Assembly: GCF_000002985.6 (NCBI RefSeq)
Contig: NC_003281.10
Location: 1,488,001 to 1,552,000 of the forward strand
DNA: 64,000 nt
Direction of reading: 5' to 3'
From: Caenorhabditis elegans
Taxonomy: Eukaryota > Nematoda > Chromadorea > Rhabditida > Rhabditidae
The translations under genes and the position numbers were made by a program. This document shows positions 35,201 through 45,892 of the stretch, in pieces. The notes beneath the pieces are model-generated. The model saw only the letters and a list, made by a program, of their open reading frames with translations, made no database searches and had not been told where the DNA came from. The stretch's first letter is position 1. Each line of letters begins with the position of its first letter.

Positions 35201-38200
35201 TTATCCAGCATATTATCAACTCCGTATACCCAATTAATAGCCATACACTCTAAAAATGCAATGACAACCAGTGGCCAAGTGAGCACAAATTGGGTGAGAA
35301 GCTCCATCCAGAAGAGCCCAGATGAGAGACAAAATGGAATAGAGAGCAGAATGAAGAGAGCACAGACAGTGGTTAATACGTGGCGACGATTTCGACGAAG
35401 ACGTTCCGGATATTCATCACAAATCGATGAGACGATCGTTTCGACGACAAACATTTGGGTTGCATGGACAACGAGCAGAATCATAATGAAGAATAGTCCT
35501 GCGTAAAGTGGAGCAACTGATACACCGGCTAACGCTTCTGCTAGGAATACGAAGACCAAATGGAAACCATCTCGGATATGGAATTTGTCAAGCGAGATGG
35601 CGAATTCGTAGCAGGTGAATCCGATTGCAGAGAAGGTAAGTAGGCAACCGACTAGCGAAACGATCACGTCAACGATGAGCACGAGCCAGATGTCTCTGGA
35701 AAAAAAATTGTTTTAGTTTTAAAGGTGTGGTGTAGTCGAATTTTTTTTTGAAAATTGCTTTATTAGACTCAAAATTGTCTGAAAACACCGAATTTTATAA
35801 TAAAACTTCTCTCGAAAATCTCTCAAAAAAGTTAATGCGAGAATTTTTCGCCCAAAAAATGTGACGTCGATTTTTTTGAAGGGTTTTATTAACTTGAAAA
35901 TTCTGAAAATTTCAATTTAAATCCCTAGAAAATCCCGAATTTCAGAGAAAAGTGAGTTTTTTAATTATCATCTTACAAAGACATTGATTTAAAAAAATCG
36001 GAAAAAAATTTTCCGATTTTTCTTTGCTTTACTACTTTTTTTTTCATTATTTTGCAAAATAATTTTTTTTTGAAAAGTTTTTTAATCGATTTTTCCGAAA
36101 AATTTTCCACACATTTTTGGCTAGGCTTAGGCTTAGGCGGGGCCACGTGGTGCCACCGCGGCTGGAAACAATTTTTTTTTTTGAAATCACCGTCAAATTT
36201 TGTTTCTACAAATTAATTATATTATTGCGTTTTCAACTTGATTTAGATATTTTAAATTTGATGGACATTTTTAAAAAATTTTTTATGGCCGGTCAAAATT
36301 TCGAAAAAAAAGAGAGCTAAATTTTGCTAAAATCTGAAATTTCGCACATTTTTCTCTGTCACAGCCGTGTTGGATTTTAGTTTTTCTGAAATTATCACCC
36401 TTTTTACCTCGCATAAATTCGTTGATGAGACAAATTAAGACAACTTCTAGGCATCGGCCTAGGCATCCAAAAATGATCAATTTTTGGACATTTTTCGAGA
36501 AGTTTTATTATAAAATTCGGTGTTTTCAGACAATTTTGAGTCTAATAAAGTAATTTTTAAAAAATTTAACAGTATAAGAAACTTTTTCGGAAAAAAAAAA
36601 CAAAAGAACTATTGGTTTTTTGACACATTTTTCGTAGAGAAATTAAATTTGAAAAAAAAAATGTATTTGAATTTTTTATTTTTTAAAATTTCAATTCCTC
36701 CTCCAGCCCCCCGCACGTGGTTTGATCTACGTTGATCTATAAAAAATGCGGCAGAGTTTTCAACTGATTTCGCATCGTTAATAACGGGTAAAAAATTATT
36801 TTACAAAATAATGAAAAAATAATAATAAAGCAAAGAAAAATCGGAAAATTTTTTTCCGATTTTTCTCTGAAATTCGGGGGATTTTCTAGGGATTTAAATT
36901 GAAATTTTCAGAATTTTCAAGTTAATAAAACCCTTCAAAAAAATCGATAAACATGTGGCCTAGAAATCTCAAAAGTTAGGCCACCAATCTATTTTGTGCA
37001 AAAAGGTACAAAAAATGAGACAATTTTCACATTTTTTGCAAAAAAAACTGTTACTGCTGAGAACTCTTCCAACAAATGGAACATTTCTCAGACTTTTTTC
37101 GTGAAAGTGTGTGTTCTTCAAGTTCTTTTTCTAATTTCAAATTCAAATTTTTCAAAAAATTCCTCCTCCTCACTTATAAATATTATTATGAAATCGTGAA
37201 TAACTGGCAATTGTAAATAGTCCACCAGAACAACACGAAACCGAATAGAACGCCTGAACAGCCGCTTCACCCCAAACGTGCAAATCCATTAGTATTTCCC
37301 ATTTCGGCGTTAAAAAATAGAAAACTGCGGCGAGACTTCCGTCTAAAGTGAGTAGGCGGGTGAGGAGTACTGTAAGTATGATGAATGGTACTATCACGGC
37401 CACGTAGACTACCTGAAAATTGGAAATTTTGAAAAAAAAAAAAATTTTTTTTTTGGAAATTTTTAGCTTTTTTTAAAATTTAACTGAAAAATATCCAAAA
37501 ATCGGGAAAAATTTTTTTTTTTTTTTTTGCAATTTTAAATCACATTTTTTCTAGTGATTTTTCTCGAATTTTCAGTTTAAAATTGAGTTTTCAATCATTT
37601 TTACCCCTGGAAAGTGCTTTTTCGCACAAAATAGATTGGTGGCCTAACTTTTGGGATTTCTAGGCCACCAATCTGAAAATGATGGTTTCTAGCCATTTTT
37701 TAGCGATTTTTCTGGGGGTTTTATTTCAAATAATGGTAATAAAAACAATTTAAACAATTTTTGTTCGATTAATAATTGTTTTTTTTTTTATTTTTTGTTG
37801 AAAATTTTGAACTTTTTAAAAAATTTAATGAAAAATTTCATAAATTCGAAAAAAATTTTTTTTTTTGGAAGTTTCATGCAACTTAGGGAAAATTTGAAAA
37901 AAAAAACACCATTTTTTTCTGTAAAATCTCAAAAATTGGAAAAAAAAATATTTAGAAAAAAAAAATGGAAATTTCGAATTTTTGAGCTTTTTTTTTTGAA
38001 ATTTTACCGAAAATTACCGAAAATTTCGAAAAAATTGAAGTTTTTTTTGAATTCCCGCCAAAATATTTCTCCAGAAAAAAAAAGTTATGCCTATTTAAAA
38101 AAAAGAAATGCCTATTTTTTTCGAAAATTTAATGGAAAAATTCGAAAAAAATTTTTTTTCGGTTTTTTAAAAAAATTTTTATTAAACAATGTTAGAATAG

Positions 38201-41200
38201 AAATTTTTATAAAAATTTTTAAAAATTCAAACTTTTTTTGAAATTTTAACGAAAAATTTCAGAAATTCGGGAAAAATGTTTTTTGGAATTTTTTTGTCGG
38301 AAATTTCGATTTTTTTTTCGAAATTTTTAGAAAATCAGAGAAAATTATTCGGTTTTTTTCTGATTTTTTCCCGAATTTCTGGGTCCTGCCACGAAAAAAC
38401 CACCATACATACTTTTCCACTGGATTTAACACCTTGAAATAGGCATAAAAAGACTGCAATCCAGCATGCAAGTACACATAATCCGAGATACCAATTTAAT
38501 GTTCCAAAATCGTCCACTCCCTTTGATAACATCAATACGTCGTTGCTGCAAAAATGGGAATTTTTGACGAAAAAAAAATCAATTTTCCGGCAATTTCCAG
38601 AAATTTTCATTATTAAAATCAAAATCCTCGTCGAATTTCACGTCTAGCACACTTTTTCCGGGGTCTCTAGCTCGAAATTTGAATTTCGAGGGGTACGGTA
38701 GCCTCAAAAGTACGCAAACACCGAGGGGCTTGCGTACTTGGCACCGAATTTTACGACAGTTAGTCCAAATTGACTGAAAACCGGATTACGGGGGTAAAAA
38801 GTGATGGGGAACTCGAATTTCGTATTGAAAATCTCTGAAAATCACTGAAAATTGCTGAAAATCGCAAGTTTTTGGAAAAATTGAAAATTTGGGCATAGCT
38901 TCCGCATGTCCGAGTGACAAATGTGCTCTATTGTCAAATTGTTGGCAGAAATACGGTATTTATTCACATTTTTCAGCTAATTTAAGACTGAAAATGTGAA
39001 TAAATACGGTTTTTATGCCATCAATCTAAGTAGAAGCACATAAGTCACAGGGGAAATATCGATTTCTATAGAATTTTAGGGATTTAAACTGAAAATGTTA
39101 CGCTTTTCAAGTTGAAATCATCTTTATTGCCATTATTTGAAATAAAAATCCAAAAAAAATAAATGAAAAATGGCTTGAAACCATCATTTTCAGATTGGTG
39201 GCCTAGAAATTCCAAAAATTAGGTCACCAATCTATCTTGTGCAAAAACACCAATTTCTAGAGGTAAAAATGAGTGGAAAACTCGATTTGTAACTGAAAAT
39301 TCGAGATGTTCTATTTTTCGGGGAAAACTGGTTGAAAATCTATTTAAATATATAGATATAAACTTGAAATTTTTGAAAAATTCATCAGAAAATTCCACTT
39401 TTTCGCCTATTTTTCAAAAAACTACCAAAAAAATTGTAGCAATTCATATTTTATGCACCAGTAGGTTCAATTTTTTTAAACTTTGGGTCCTACAACGAAA
39501 ATTCGGTTCGCATTCGCGGTGGGACCCAAAATGACAATTTTAACTAATTTTCTATAAATAACCGTCCAAAAACACAAATTTTGCAGATTTTCTCAAATAA
39601 AATCGATTTTCCAGTTGAAATCGTTTTTATTCTCATTATTTGAAATAAAACCCCCAAAAAAATCGCTAAAAAATGGCTTGAAACCATCATTTTCAGACTG
39701 GTGGCCTAGAAATCCCAAAAGTTCGGCCACCAATCGATTTTGTGCAAAAAACGCAATTTCTATGGGTAAAAATGAGTGAAAAACTCAATTTTTAACTGAA
39801 AATTCGAGAAAAATCACTAGAAATGTGTTTTTTTTTGGAATTTTGCAAAAAAAAATTTAAAAAATCTGATGAAATTGATGATATTTCAACTAAATTTTCA
39901 AATTTTTTCAGAAATTTGTTGGATTTTGGTTCAAATTTTCGCGGAAAATCTAAAAATCAATGAAAAACCGGCTAAAAAATAGGGATTTTCACCAAAATTT
40001 GGATTTTCAGTCAGAAATCGATTTTTCTGCAATTTTCGACCTCCCCAGGGCAGATTTTCGCGCCAATTTCAAATTTCCACTGGAAAAACGCACTGAAAAT
40101 ACTTCAAGCTCGGTATTGAGCCAAGATCATGAAGTGGGATTACTGTAGTTTCGTTGGAGCTCGCGTGCTCCACAATACAACTTCCATTCACTAAAAGTGT
40201 CCCATTCATCTCTTTACACTGGATTCGGGTGCCAAGTGTACAGTCTGAAAAATTTGCAGTTTTTTGCAGTTTTTTGCAGTTCGACGGGGGGTTACTGTAC
40301 TTTCTCCGGACCACGAATTTGCACAATTTGACCATGGAATCGAGAAGCTGAACGAATTTATCAGGTAGAAGAGTGTCCACGCAGAGATTATATTGAAGAA
40401 AACCGCAAAAAATCCCGAAATTGTCACTTGAGCGAAGCCGATTCCCTGGAAAATTTGAAATTTTTCGAATTTTTCCAGAAATTTTCATAGATTTTCACAT
40501 CAAAATTCGAATTCCCCGTCTAATTTCACCCCTAATCAACCTTTTTCTGCGCTTCTAACCCCATTTTTGAATTTCGAGGGGTACGGTAGCACCAAAAGTA
40601 CGCAAACACCGAGTGTCTTGCGTACTCGGCATCGAATGTTACGACATTTAGTCCAGATTGGCTGAGAACCGGGTTCCCGAGGTCAAAAGTGATGGAGAAC
40701 TCGAATTTCGTATTAAAAATCCGTGAAAATCATCGGAAAATGCTGAAAATCCAATTTTTTCCGGGAAAAATGAAAATTTGGGCTTTGAAAATTCCCGAAA
40801 AACCAAACAATCGCTATCGCTATTGATTTTCCACTAATTTTTTTGAATTCGCCCCACAAAATTTTACCCAAATCGAACGTTTTCTTGGACTTCTAGCTCA
40901 AATTTTTAATTTCAATGGTTACGGTAGCTCCGAAAGTGCGCAAACACCGAATTTTACGACAATTTGCGTAAATTGGCTGAGAAAGCGGTTGCCGGTGTGA
41001 AAATTGCGTAGGAAATTCGAATTTTGGCATGAAAATTGTTGGGGAAAAACATTTTAAAATTTGGAAATTTTGAGTTTTTTTTAAATGAAAACTGTTTTCT
41101 CAAAATTTCCCAGGATTTTCCGGCGAATTTCACACTGAAATTCGAATTCCCCGTCTAATTTTACCCCTAATCAACCTTTTTGCGGACGTCTAACTCAAAT

Positions 41201-44200
41201 TTTGAATTTTGAGGGGTACGGTAGCCCCAAGAGTACGCAAACACCGAGGCTTGCGTACTACTGGCATCGAATTTTACGACAGTTAGTCCAAATTGGCTGA
41301 GAACCGGGTTCCCGAGGTAAAAAGTGATGGAGAAGTCGAATTTTGCAGTGAAAATCTGTGAAATTAGCCGGAAAATGCTGAAAATCCAATGTTTTTCCGG
41401 GAAAAATAAAAATTTGGGCATAGCTTCCGCATCTCCGAGTGACAAATGTGCTCTATTGTCAAATTGTTGGCAGAAATACGATATTTATTCAAATTTTCAG
41501 CCCAATTTATGACTGAAAATGTGAATAAATACAGTTTTTATGCCAGAAATCTGCGTAGGAGCACAAAAGTCACTCTGAAAGAGAATGTTCATGTAATTTT
41601 GGGATATAAAATTTCCTTTTTATTTTTTTTTCAAATCTAGAAGATTTAATAGTGAGGATTGCTGAGGAGAGTGCAAATTTTCAAATAAATATTTTTTTTG
41701 GCGAAAAAACATTTTTTTTTCTCTTCGAATTCAAACTTTTCACAATTTGCAGAGCTTCCGGATAATTTCCACCCAAAAAATTCAAATTTCCCACTTAAAA
41801 CCCGCCAAAATTTCTCACCTTAAACAACGGAACCACCTTCCAAACACTAATCGCAGCCGACGAGGAGAACTGTCCAAGTACCATTTCCATAAAGAACATT
41901 GGTAGTGAGGCGAGGCATAACATACATAAATATGGTACAAGGAATGCTGCACCGCCATGTTGGAATACTAGAAATGGGAATTTCCAGAAACTTCCTGCAA
42001 AGGAAGAGAAAATTGTAAAAAAATTAAAAATTTTCCAAAAAAAAAAATTTCTTTTCAAGATTTTCCAGAAATTTTCGCGATTTTTCACTGGGAAATTCAA
42101 ATTTTTCGTTAAAATCTTACAAAAAAAAATTCCTAATTGAAAAAATTTGAATTTCGAGGGGGGTACGGTAGCTTCGAAAGTACGCAAACACCGAATTTTG
42201 CGAAATTTCGCACAATTTGGCTGAAAAAACAGTCACCGGGGTGAAAATTTGCGGGGAATTTGAATTTTCGCATGAAAATGCTGGAAAAATATATTGAAAG
42301 TTGGAAATTTTAATTTTTTGTTGATAAAAACGTTTTTTTTTCGAACTTTCCAGGAAATTTCAGGAATTTTCACATTGAAGTTCGAATTCTCCGGTTTATT
42401 TTGCCGCTATTGGACTTTTTTCCCAAAAGCCAGTTTGAAATTTGAATTTCGAGGAGTACGGTAGCCCCAAAAGTACGCAAACACCTGCTAGGCACCGAAC
42501 CTTACGACAATTAGTCCAAATTGGCTGAAAATCGGGTTACGGGGGTGAAAATTGATGGAGAAGCCGAATTTCGTAATGAAAAACTGTGAAAATCACTGGA
42601 AAAAAAAAAATGAAAAACACGAGTTTTCGGGAAAATAGAAAATTTGGGCATAGCTTCCGCATCTCCGAGTGACAAATGTGCTCTATTGTCAAATTGTTGG
42701 CAGAAATACGGTATTTATTCACATTTTCAGCCAATTTAAGGCTGAAAATGTGAATAAATACAGTTTTTATGTCATCAATACGAGTAGAAGCACATAAGTC
42801 ACGAAAATATCGATTTTTAGAAGATTTTAGGGATTTAAACCGAAATTTTTGTGATTTTCCAGTTAAAAATGTTTTTATTTTCATTATTTGAACCAAAAAC
42901 TCCAAAAAAAAAATCGATAAACATGGCTAGGAACCATCATTTTCAGATTGGTGGCCTAGAACCCCCGAAAGTTAGGCCATCAATCTATTTTGTTCGAAAA
43001 AAAACCAATTTAGGGTAAAAATGAGTGGAAAACTCAATTTCCAACTGAAAATTTGAAAAAAATTACTAGAAATGTGAGATTTTCGCTTTTCAAATCATTT
43101 AGACCCAATAAATGACAATTTAAACTTTTTTTTCCAAAATTTTGGTGTTGAAATTCGTTTTTAGAAGAAAAAACTATAAAAAATCAATAGAAAAGTTAAT
43201 TTTTTTGGAAAAAATAAAGCAAGTGCGCTCTATTGAGAAATTACTGAAAATTCGATTTTTTCACTGATTTTGTCTGGTTTCAACGTGAAAAATGCGTTGA
43301 AAAATTGAAATTTCGAGTTTTTTTTGCAGAAAAATCGATATTTTATCCATTTTTCCACTGAAAATCCCAAAAATATCCAATGTTTCACCAAAAAAAAATC
43401 CCCCAAAACAAGAGATGTTAGAACTTTAGAACACACACACTCTCTTATCAATTTATAATCTTATCAATTTCTCGCACGTACTCATTTCGTATGGTCAGAT
43501 TATTATCTGCTGATATCGTGGACTTTGGCCCCTGTTTTCGCCGAAAAATCGTAAAAATTCCGGATTTCTGGCCTAAAAATTAGGGAAAATTATTGGTTTT
43601 TTCCATGAAAAAGCAGTTAAAAATTGCTATTTTCATCAATTTGATGCGAAAAAACTTCAAAAAGCCCCCAGAAAATCAACGTTTTTACAAGAAAAACAAC
43701 GACACTCCGCTAGTACACCAACGCGTGTTGTTTAGCGGTTTGGCGGGAATTCAAATTTCTCGCTTTCTTACCAACTCCCGCTGTGAAACCAATTACTGCT
43801 AGCAGATAATCCGACTTGTTACTCCAATTTCCTGAAAAAATTTTTTTTTTCACAAAAATTTTTTTTGTTGGTATTTTAGCATTTTTCAATAAAAATTTTG
43901 GTTTTTATGGATTTTTTCACACAAATTCGTGTTTTTCACGTCTCCAGCTTCAAAATGACCCCCATCATGCCCTGTTTCCGTGCAATTTGAAAAATTCGGG
44001 TCTCGCCACGCGGGGTACTGTAGCACCGGTTTCAGCTGTGTCGAAACTACAAAAGCTCAAAATCAACGTATTCTGGTCATGTTGGGGGTCATTCAAAAGC
44101 TGCTGACGTGGCGAATTCAATGAAAACAGTTTGGTGGCCGAGTTTTGGATTTGAAGGCCACCAAATCGAAAAACGTGGATTTTTGTCGCACCTCGTATCC

Positions 44201-44768
44201 TATTTTCGTCTCCGACACCCGTAATCTCTTCGAATGGATATTCGATGTCACCTTCTCGTGTGTAATCGGGCAATTTTGCGTCGAGCTTGAAAAATTTCAG
44301 GGTTTTTTTTGCGAAAAAATCAGTTTTTTCCCTAAAAACTCAAAATTCTCGCTGAAATCTTTAACAAAATGGCGGGAATTGGTCGTTTCCCGCCGTAGAT
44401 CAAACGGAAATTTGAATTCCCGCCGACCGCGTGGAGCAAGTGCGCTCCAGCGGACTAGTGGCGGGGAATTTGATTTTATTTATTTTTTCGGCAATTTTTC
44501 AGCAAATTCAATGATTTTATTGGTTTTAGGACAAAAATTAGTGGAAATTTTCATCAAATTTTGTGGTTTTTTTGGAATTTTTCACAAAAAATCGATAATC
44601 ATCCAAATTTTTCGGGAAAAACGTCAAAATTATCCGTTTTTCTCGAATTTTCCGAATTTTTCCACAAACCTGCTTAATAAACGGAGGATATAGGCTCATA
44701 TCCACGTTGTTTCCGCTTGCCATGCCCCGTCCATTCCTCTGCTCCGGATCGTTGCTCGAAACCGACAT
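32224..44768 (-). CDS. SLC6/SNF-type sodium-dependent transporter
   Basis: This is a sodium- and chloride-coupled symporter of the neurotransmitter/amino-acid family in the plasma membrane. Exons are 44768-44670, 44285-44192, 43831-43772, 41994-41819, 40445-40301, 40244-40094, 38545-38413, 37412-37174, 35695-35152, 33936-33583 and 32373-32224, giving about 714 residues in phase throughout. TM1 and the unwound site read [20 protein letters not shown], against the usual GLGNVWRFP, so the substrate site is divergent. EMVLGQFSS, then PWSNCANSW, a Cys- and sequon-bearing second extracellular loop (exon 6), [12 protein letters not shown] with [19 protein letters not shown], and DIWLVLIVD with WVYGVDNM follow the SLC6 order. 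The tail ends in ETAI, a class I PDZ-ligand pattern. The substrate cannot be inferred. Exon 2 uses a less usual TTTTTCAAG acceptor. Confidence 0.85.
32405..33565. repeat. Element D array in the last SNF intron
   Basis: One reverse copy (about 32407-32440) is followed by forward copies near 32577-32620, 32735-32780, 32974-33012, 33299-33345 and 33520-33560. They are separated by AT-rich spacers rich in tcaaatttt and aatcgattttt. The array continues the one on the other side of the last exon, so the final exon is embedded in the array. Confidence 0.75.
34060..34990 (+). repeat. Composite C-A-B repeat in SNF intron 9
   Basis: C-like blocks lie at 34085-34190 and 34310-34550, A at 34562-34735 and B at about 34840-34990, antisense to the gene. 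The A to B spacer is conserved with other copies. Confidence 0.85.
35022..35117. repeat. ~95-bp direct repeat, copy 1
   Basis: Nearly identical to 37005-37105, including gttactgctgagaactcttc and tggaacatttctcagacttt. In transcription sense each copy lies shortly downstream of a donor (35 bases after exon 9, about 70 bases after exon 8). The high identity points to a recent duplication of intron sequence within this gene. Confidence 0.85.
35869..36953. mobile_element. ~1.1-kb element with long terminal inverted repeats in SNF intron 8
   Basis: The arms 35869-36062 and 36796-36953 are inverted copies of each other (tttgaagggttttattaact against agttaataaaacccttcaaa; both contain aatcggaaa and ttttccgattttt). 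The centre holds ggcttaggcttaggcgg at 36123-36139 and a cacgtggtttgatctacgtt block at 36714-36733, which is reminiscent of a common C. elegans repeat. There is no transposase frame, so it is either a non-autonomous element or a rearranged piece of the A-B spacer, which the right arm resembles. Confidence 0.6.
36954..37105. repeat. Element B remnant and ~95-bp direct repeat, copy 2
   Basis: A B hairpin (gtggcctagaaatctcaaaa with aggccaccaatc) at 36956-36993 leads straight into the second copy (37005-37105) of the duplicate described at 35022-35117. Confidence 0.8.
37550..37760 (-). repeat. Lone element B copy in SNF intron 7
   Basis: The hairpin ggtggcctaacttttgggat with its complement lies at about 37638-37676, in the orientation opposite to other B copies in this gene. 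It lacks a linked A module. Downstream to 38410 the intron is long A and T tracts with nothing recognisable; the reading frame there (37795-38241) is a low-complexity Lys/Phe artefact. Confidence 0.75.
38590..39830 (+). repeat. C-A-B unit plus extra B copy in SNF intron 6
   Basis: C lies at about 38600-38880, A at 38885-39060 and B at about 39165-39310. A second B follows at about 39670-39830, joined by a block with ttcgcattcgcggtgggacc, as in the F-box intron. All are antisense to the gene. Confidence 0.85.
40490..41590 (+). repeat. C and C-A repeats in SNF intron 4
   Basis: Three C modules lie at about 40495-40790, 40850-41000 and 41110-41405. The last leads into an A copy at 41410-41575, antisense to the gene. 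The A copy lacks the usual acaggggaaa end. Confidence 0.8.
42110..43090 (+). repeat. Composite C-A-B repeat in SNF intron 3
   Basis: C modules lie at about 42140-42290 and 42370-42620, A at 42645-42800 (the usual aggggaaa is missing) and B at about 42900-43080. The unit is antisense to the gene. Confidence 0.85.
43945..44102. mobile_element. MITE-like palindromic element E in SNF intron 2
   Basis: It begins cagcttcaaaatgaccccca and ends in the inverted counterpart gggggtcattcaaaagctg. The middle carries gggtctcgccacgcgggg and a gtagcaccggtttcagctg block. It is one of 17 copies of this family in the window. Confidence 0.8.
44395..44475. repeat. Short palindromic element with gcgctcca core
   Basis: Inverted ends aaatttgaattcccgcc and ggcggggaatttga flank gaccgcgtggagcaagtgcg. 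A very similar copy lies at 46597-46665 in MTG1 and a partial one at about 47925-47975. It is probably a small MITE-like repeat. Confidence 0.65.
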
Positions 44769-45892
44769 TTTCGGTGTGGAAAAACTCGGTTTTTCTTGGA
44801 AAAATCGATTTTTCGTCGGTTTAAAACCTGAAAATTAGCAATTTTCACGATTTTTTGAGCTATTTAGCAAGAGATTGCGAAGAAAAATACGAATTTTAGA
44901 GTAAAAACGAAAGAGAAACGAGGCGACGCGGCGGCCCGTTGTTACACAAATTTCGGAAGCAGTTGGCTCGCCCGAATTGAAAACATACGTGAAAAGCCGG
45001 GGAAAACGAATGAAAAAGTGAGAAATTGTGGGAAAATGTGGGAAAAATTAGTTTATTTCAGGAAAAAATTGGCTATAAATCGGTTTTAATGAGTTTTTAG
45101 CTGAAAATCAATAATTTTCGGGTCAAATTTTAGATTTTTGGGGTCAAAATGCTGCAACTCACTTCCAGAATTCAATTTTAATTATAAAAATCGAAAATTT
45201 TAATGAAAAATTTACGTTTTTCACGAAAAACCGCTCTGGAAAATAAAAATGTTCCAGGTTGCCAATGCAAACGCGCTCCATTGAGAAATCGCTTGTTGGC
45301 GGGTGTTTGAAATGGAAATTCTGATGAAATAAATTAAATTGGGTTTGGAAGCATCTTTGTTGGTTGAATAAAGCATTTATTATGAAAGAAATAAGATTTA
45401 AACAAAAAAAAACCATTTTTACAGAGAAAATACCAGAAAACACCGGAAATTGTTAGTTTTTTTTTGAATTTTTCAGGAGAATACCAACATTTTAAAACTA
45501 ATACCGGTGCAAACCGAAAATCCACTAGAAAAACTCTAAAAATCACGAAGACTCCAAAAATCACAGTTTTTCTTGAAATCAAGTTTTTCTCGAAAAATCT
45601 ATATTTCTCTGGGGAGTAATTTGTGTAGTTTTTGGTGTCAAAATGCGGCTAAAAACATTTTCTGTTTGTTTTTCGCATTTTCAATTGTAAAAAATCCCTT
45701 AAAAATGGTGAAAATTAGGATTTTCCAAAGTTATTAAAAATTGACTCTGCAATTGCGCTCCATTGCTACGCATGAGAGAGCAGAGACGCAGAGTACGAAT
45801 CATGCAATTTCAGGTTATTTTTTGATTTTTTACAGGAAAAAATTGTTTTCACAATTTTTTCTCAATTTTTTTTCAAATTCCAGTTAAAAAAT
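44769..45892. promoter_or_regulatory. Divergent promoter region of the SNF and MTG1 genes
   Basis: About 1.1 kb between two start codons. It contains acgcgctccattgagaaatc at 45269-45288 and attgcgctccattgctacgc at 45751-45770. A gagagagcagagacgcagag run follows at 45774-45793, sharing its gagacgcagag core with the SAM/ICE2 promoter. The last 60 bases before the MTG1 ATG hold an attccag acceptor suited to trans-splicing. The rest is AT-rich with no gene seen. Confidence 0.5.

Noticed and set aside
36283..36480. Possible coding exon with a hydrophobic stretch ([17 protein letters not shown]) and a gtaaaa donor
   Set aside because: It lies inside the 1.1-kb inverted-repeat element in an SNF intron, has no good acceptor, and SNF exons 8 and 9 join in frame without it.
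37795..38241. 148-residue frame
   Set aside because: Almost all Lys, Phe, Asn and Ile from A/T tracts; no domain, no splice context, opposite strand to the host gene.
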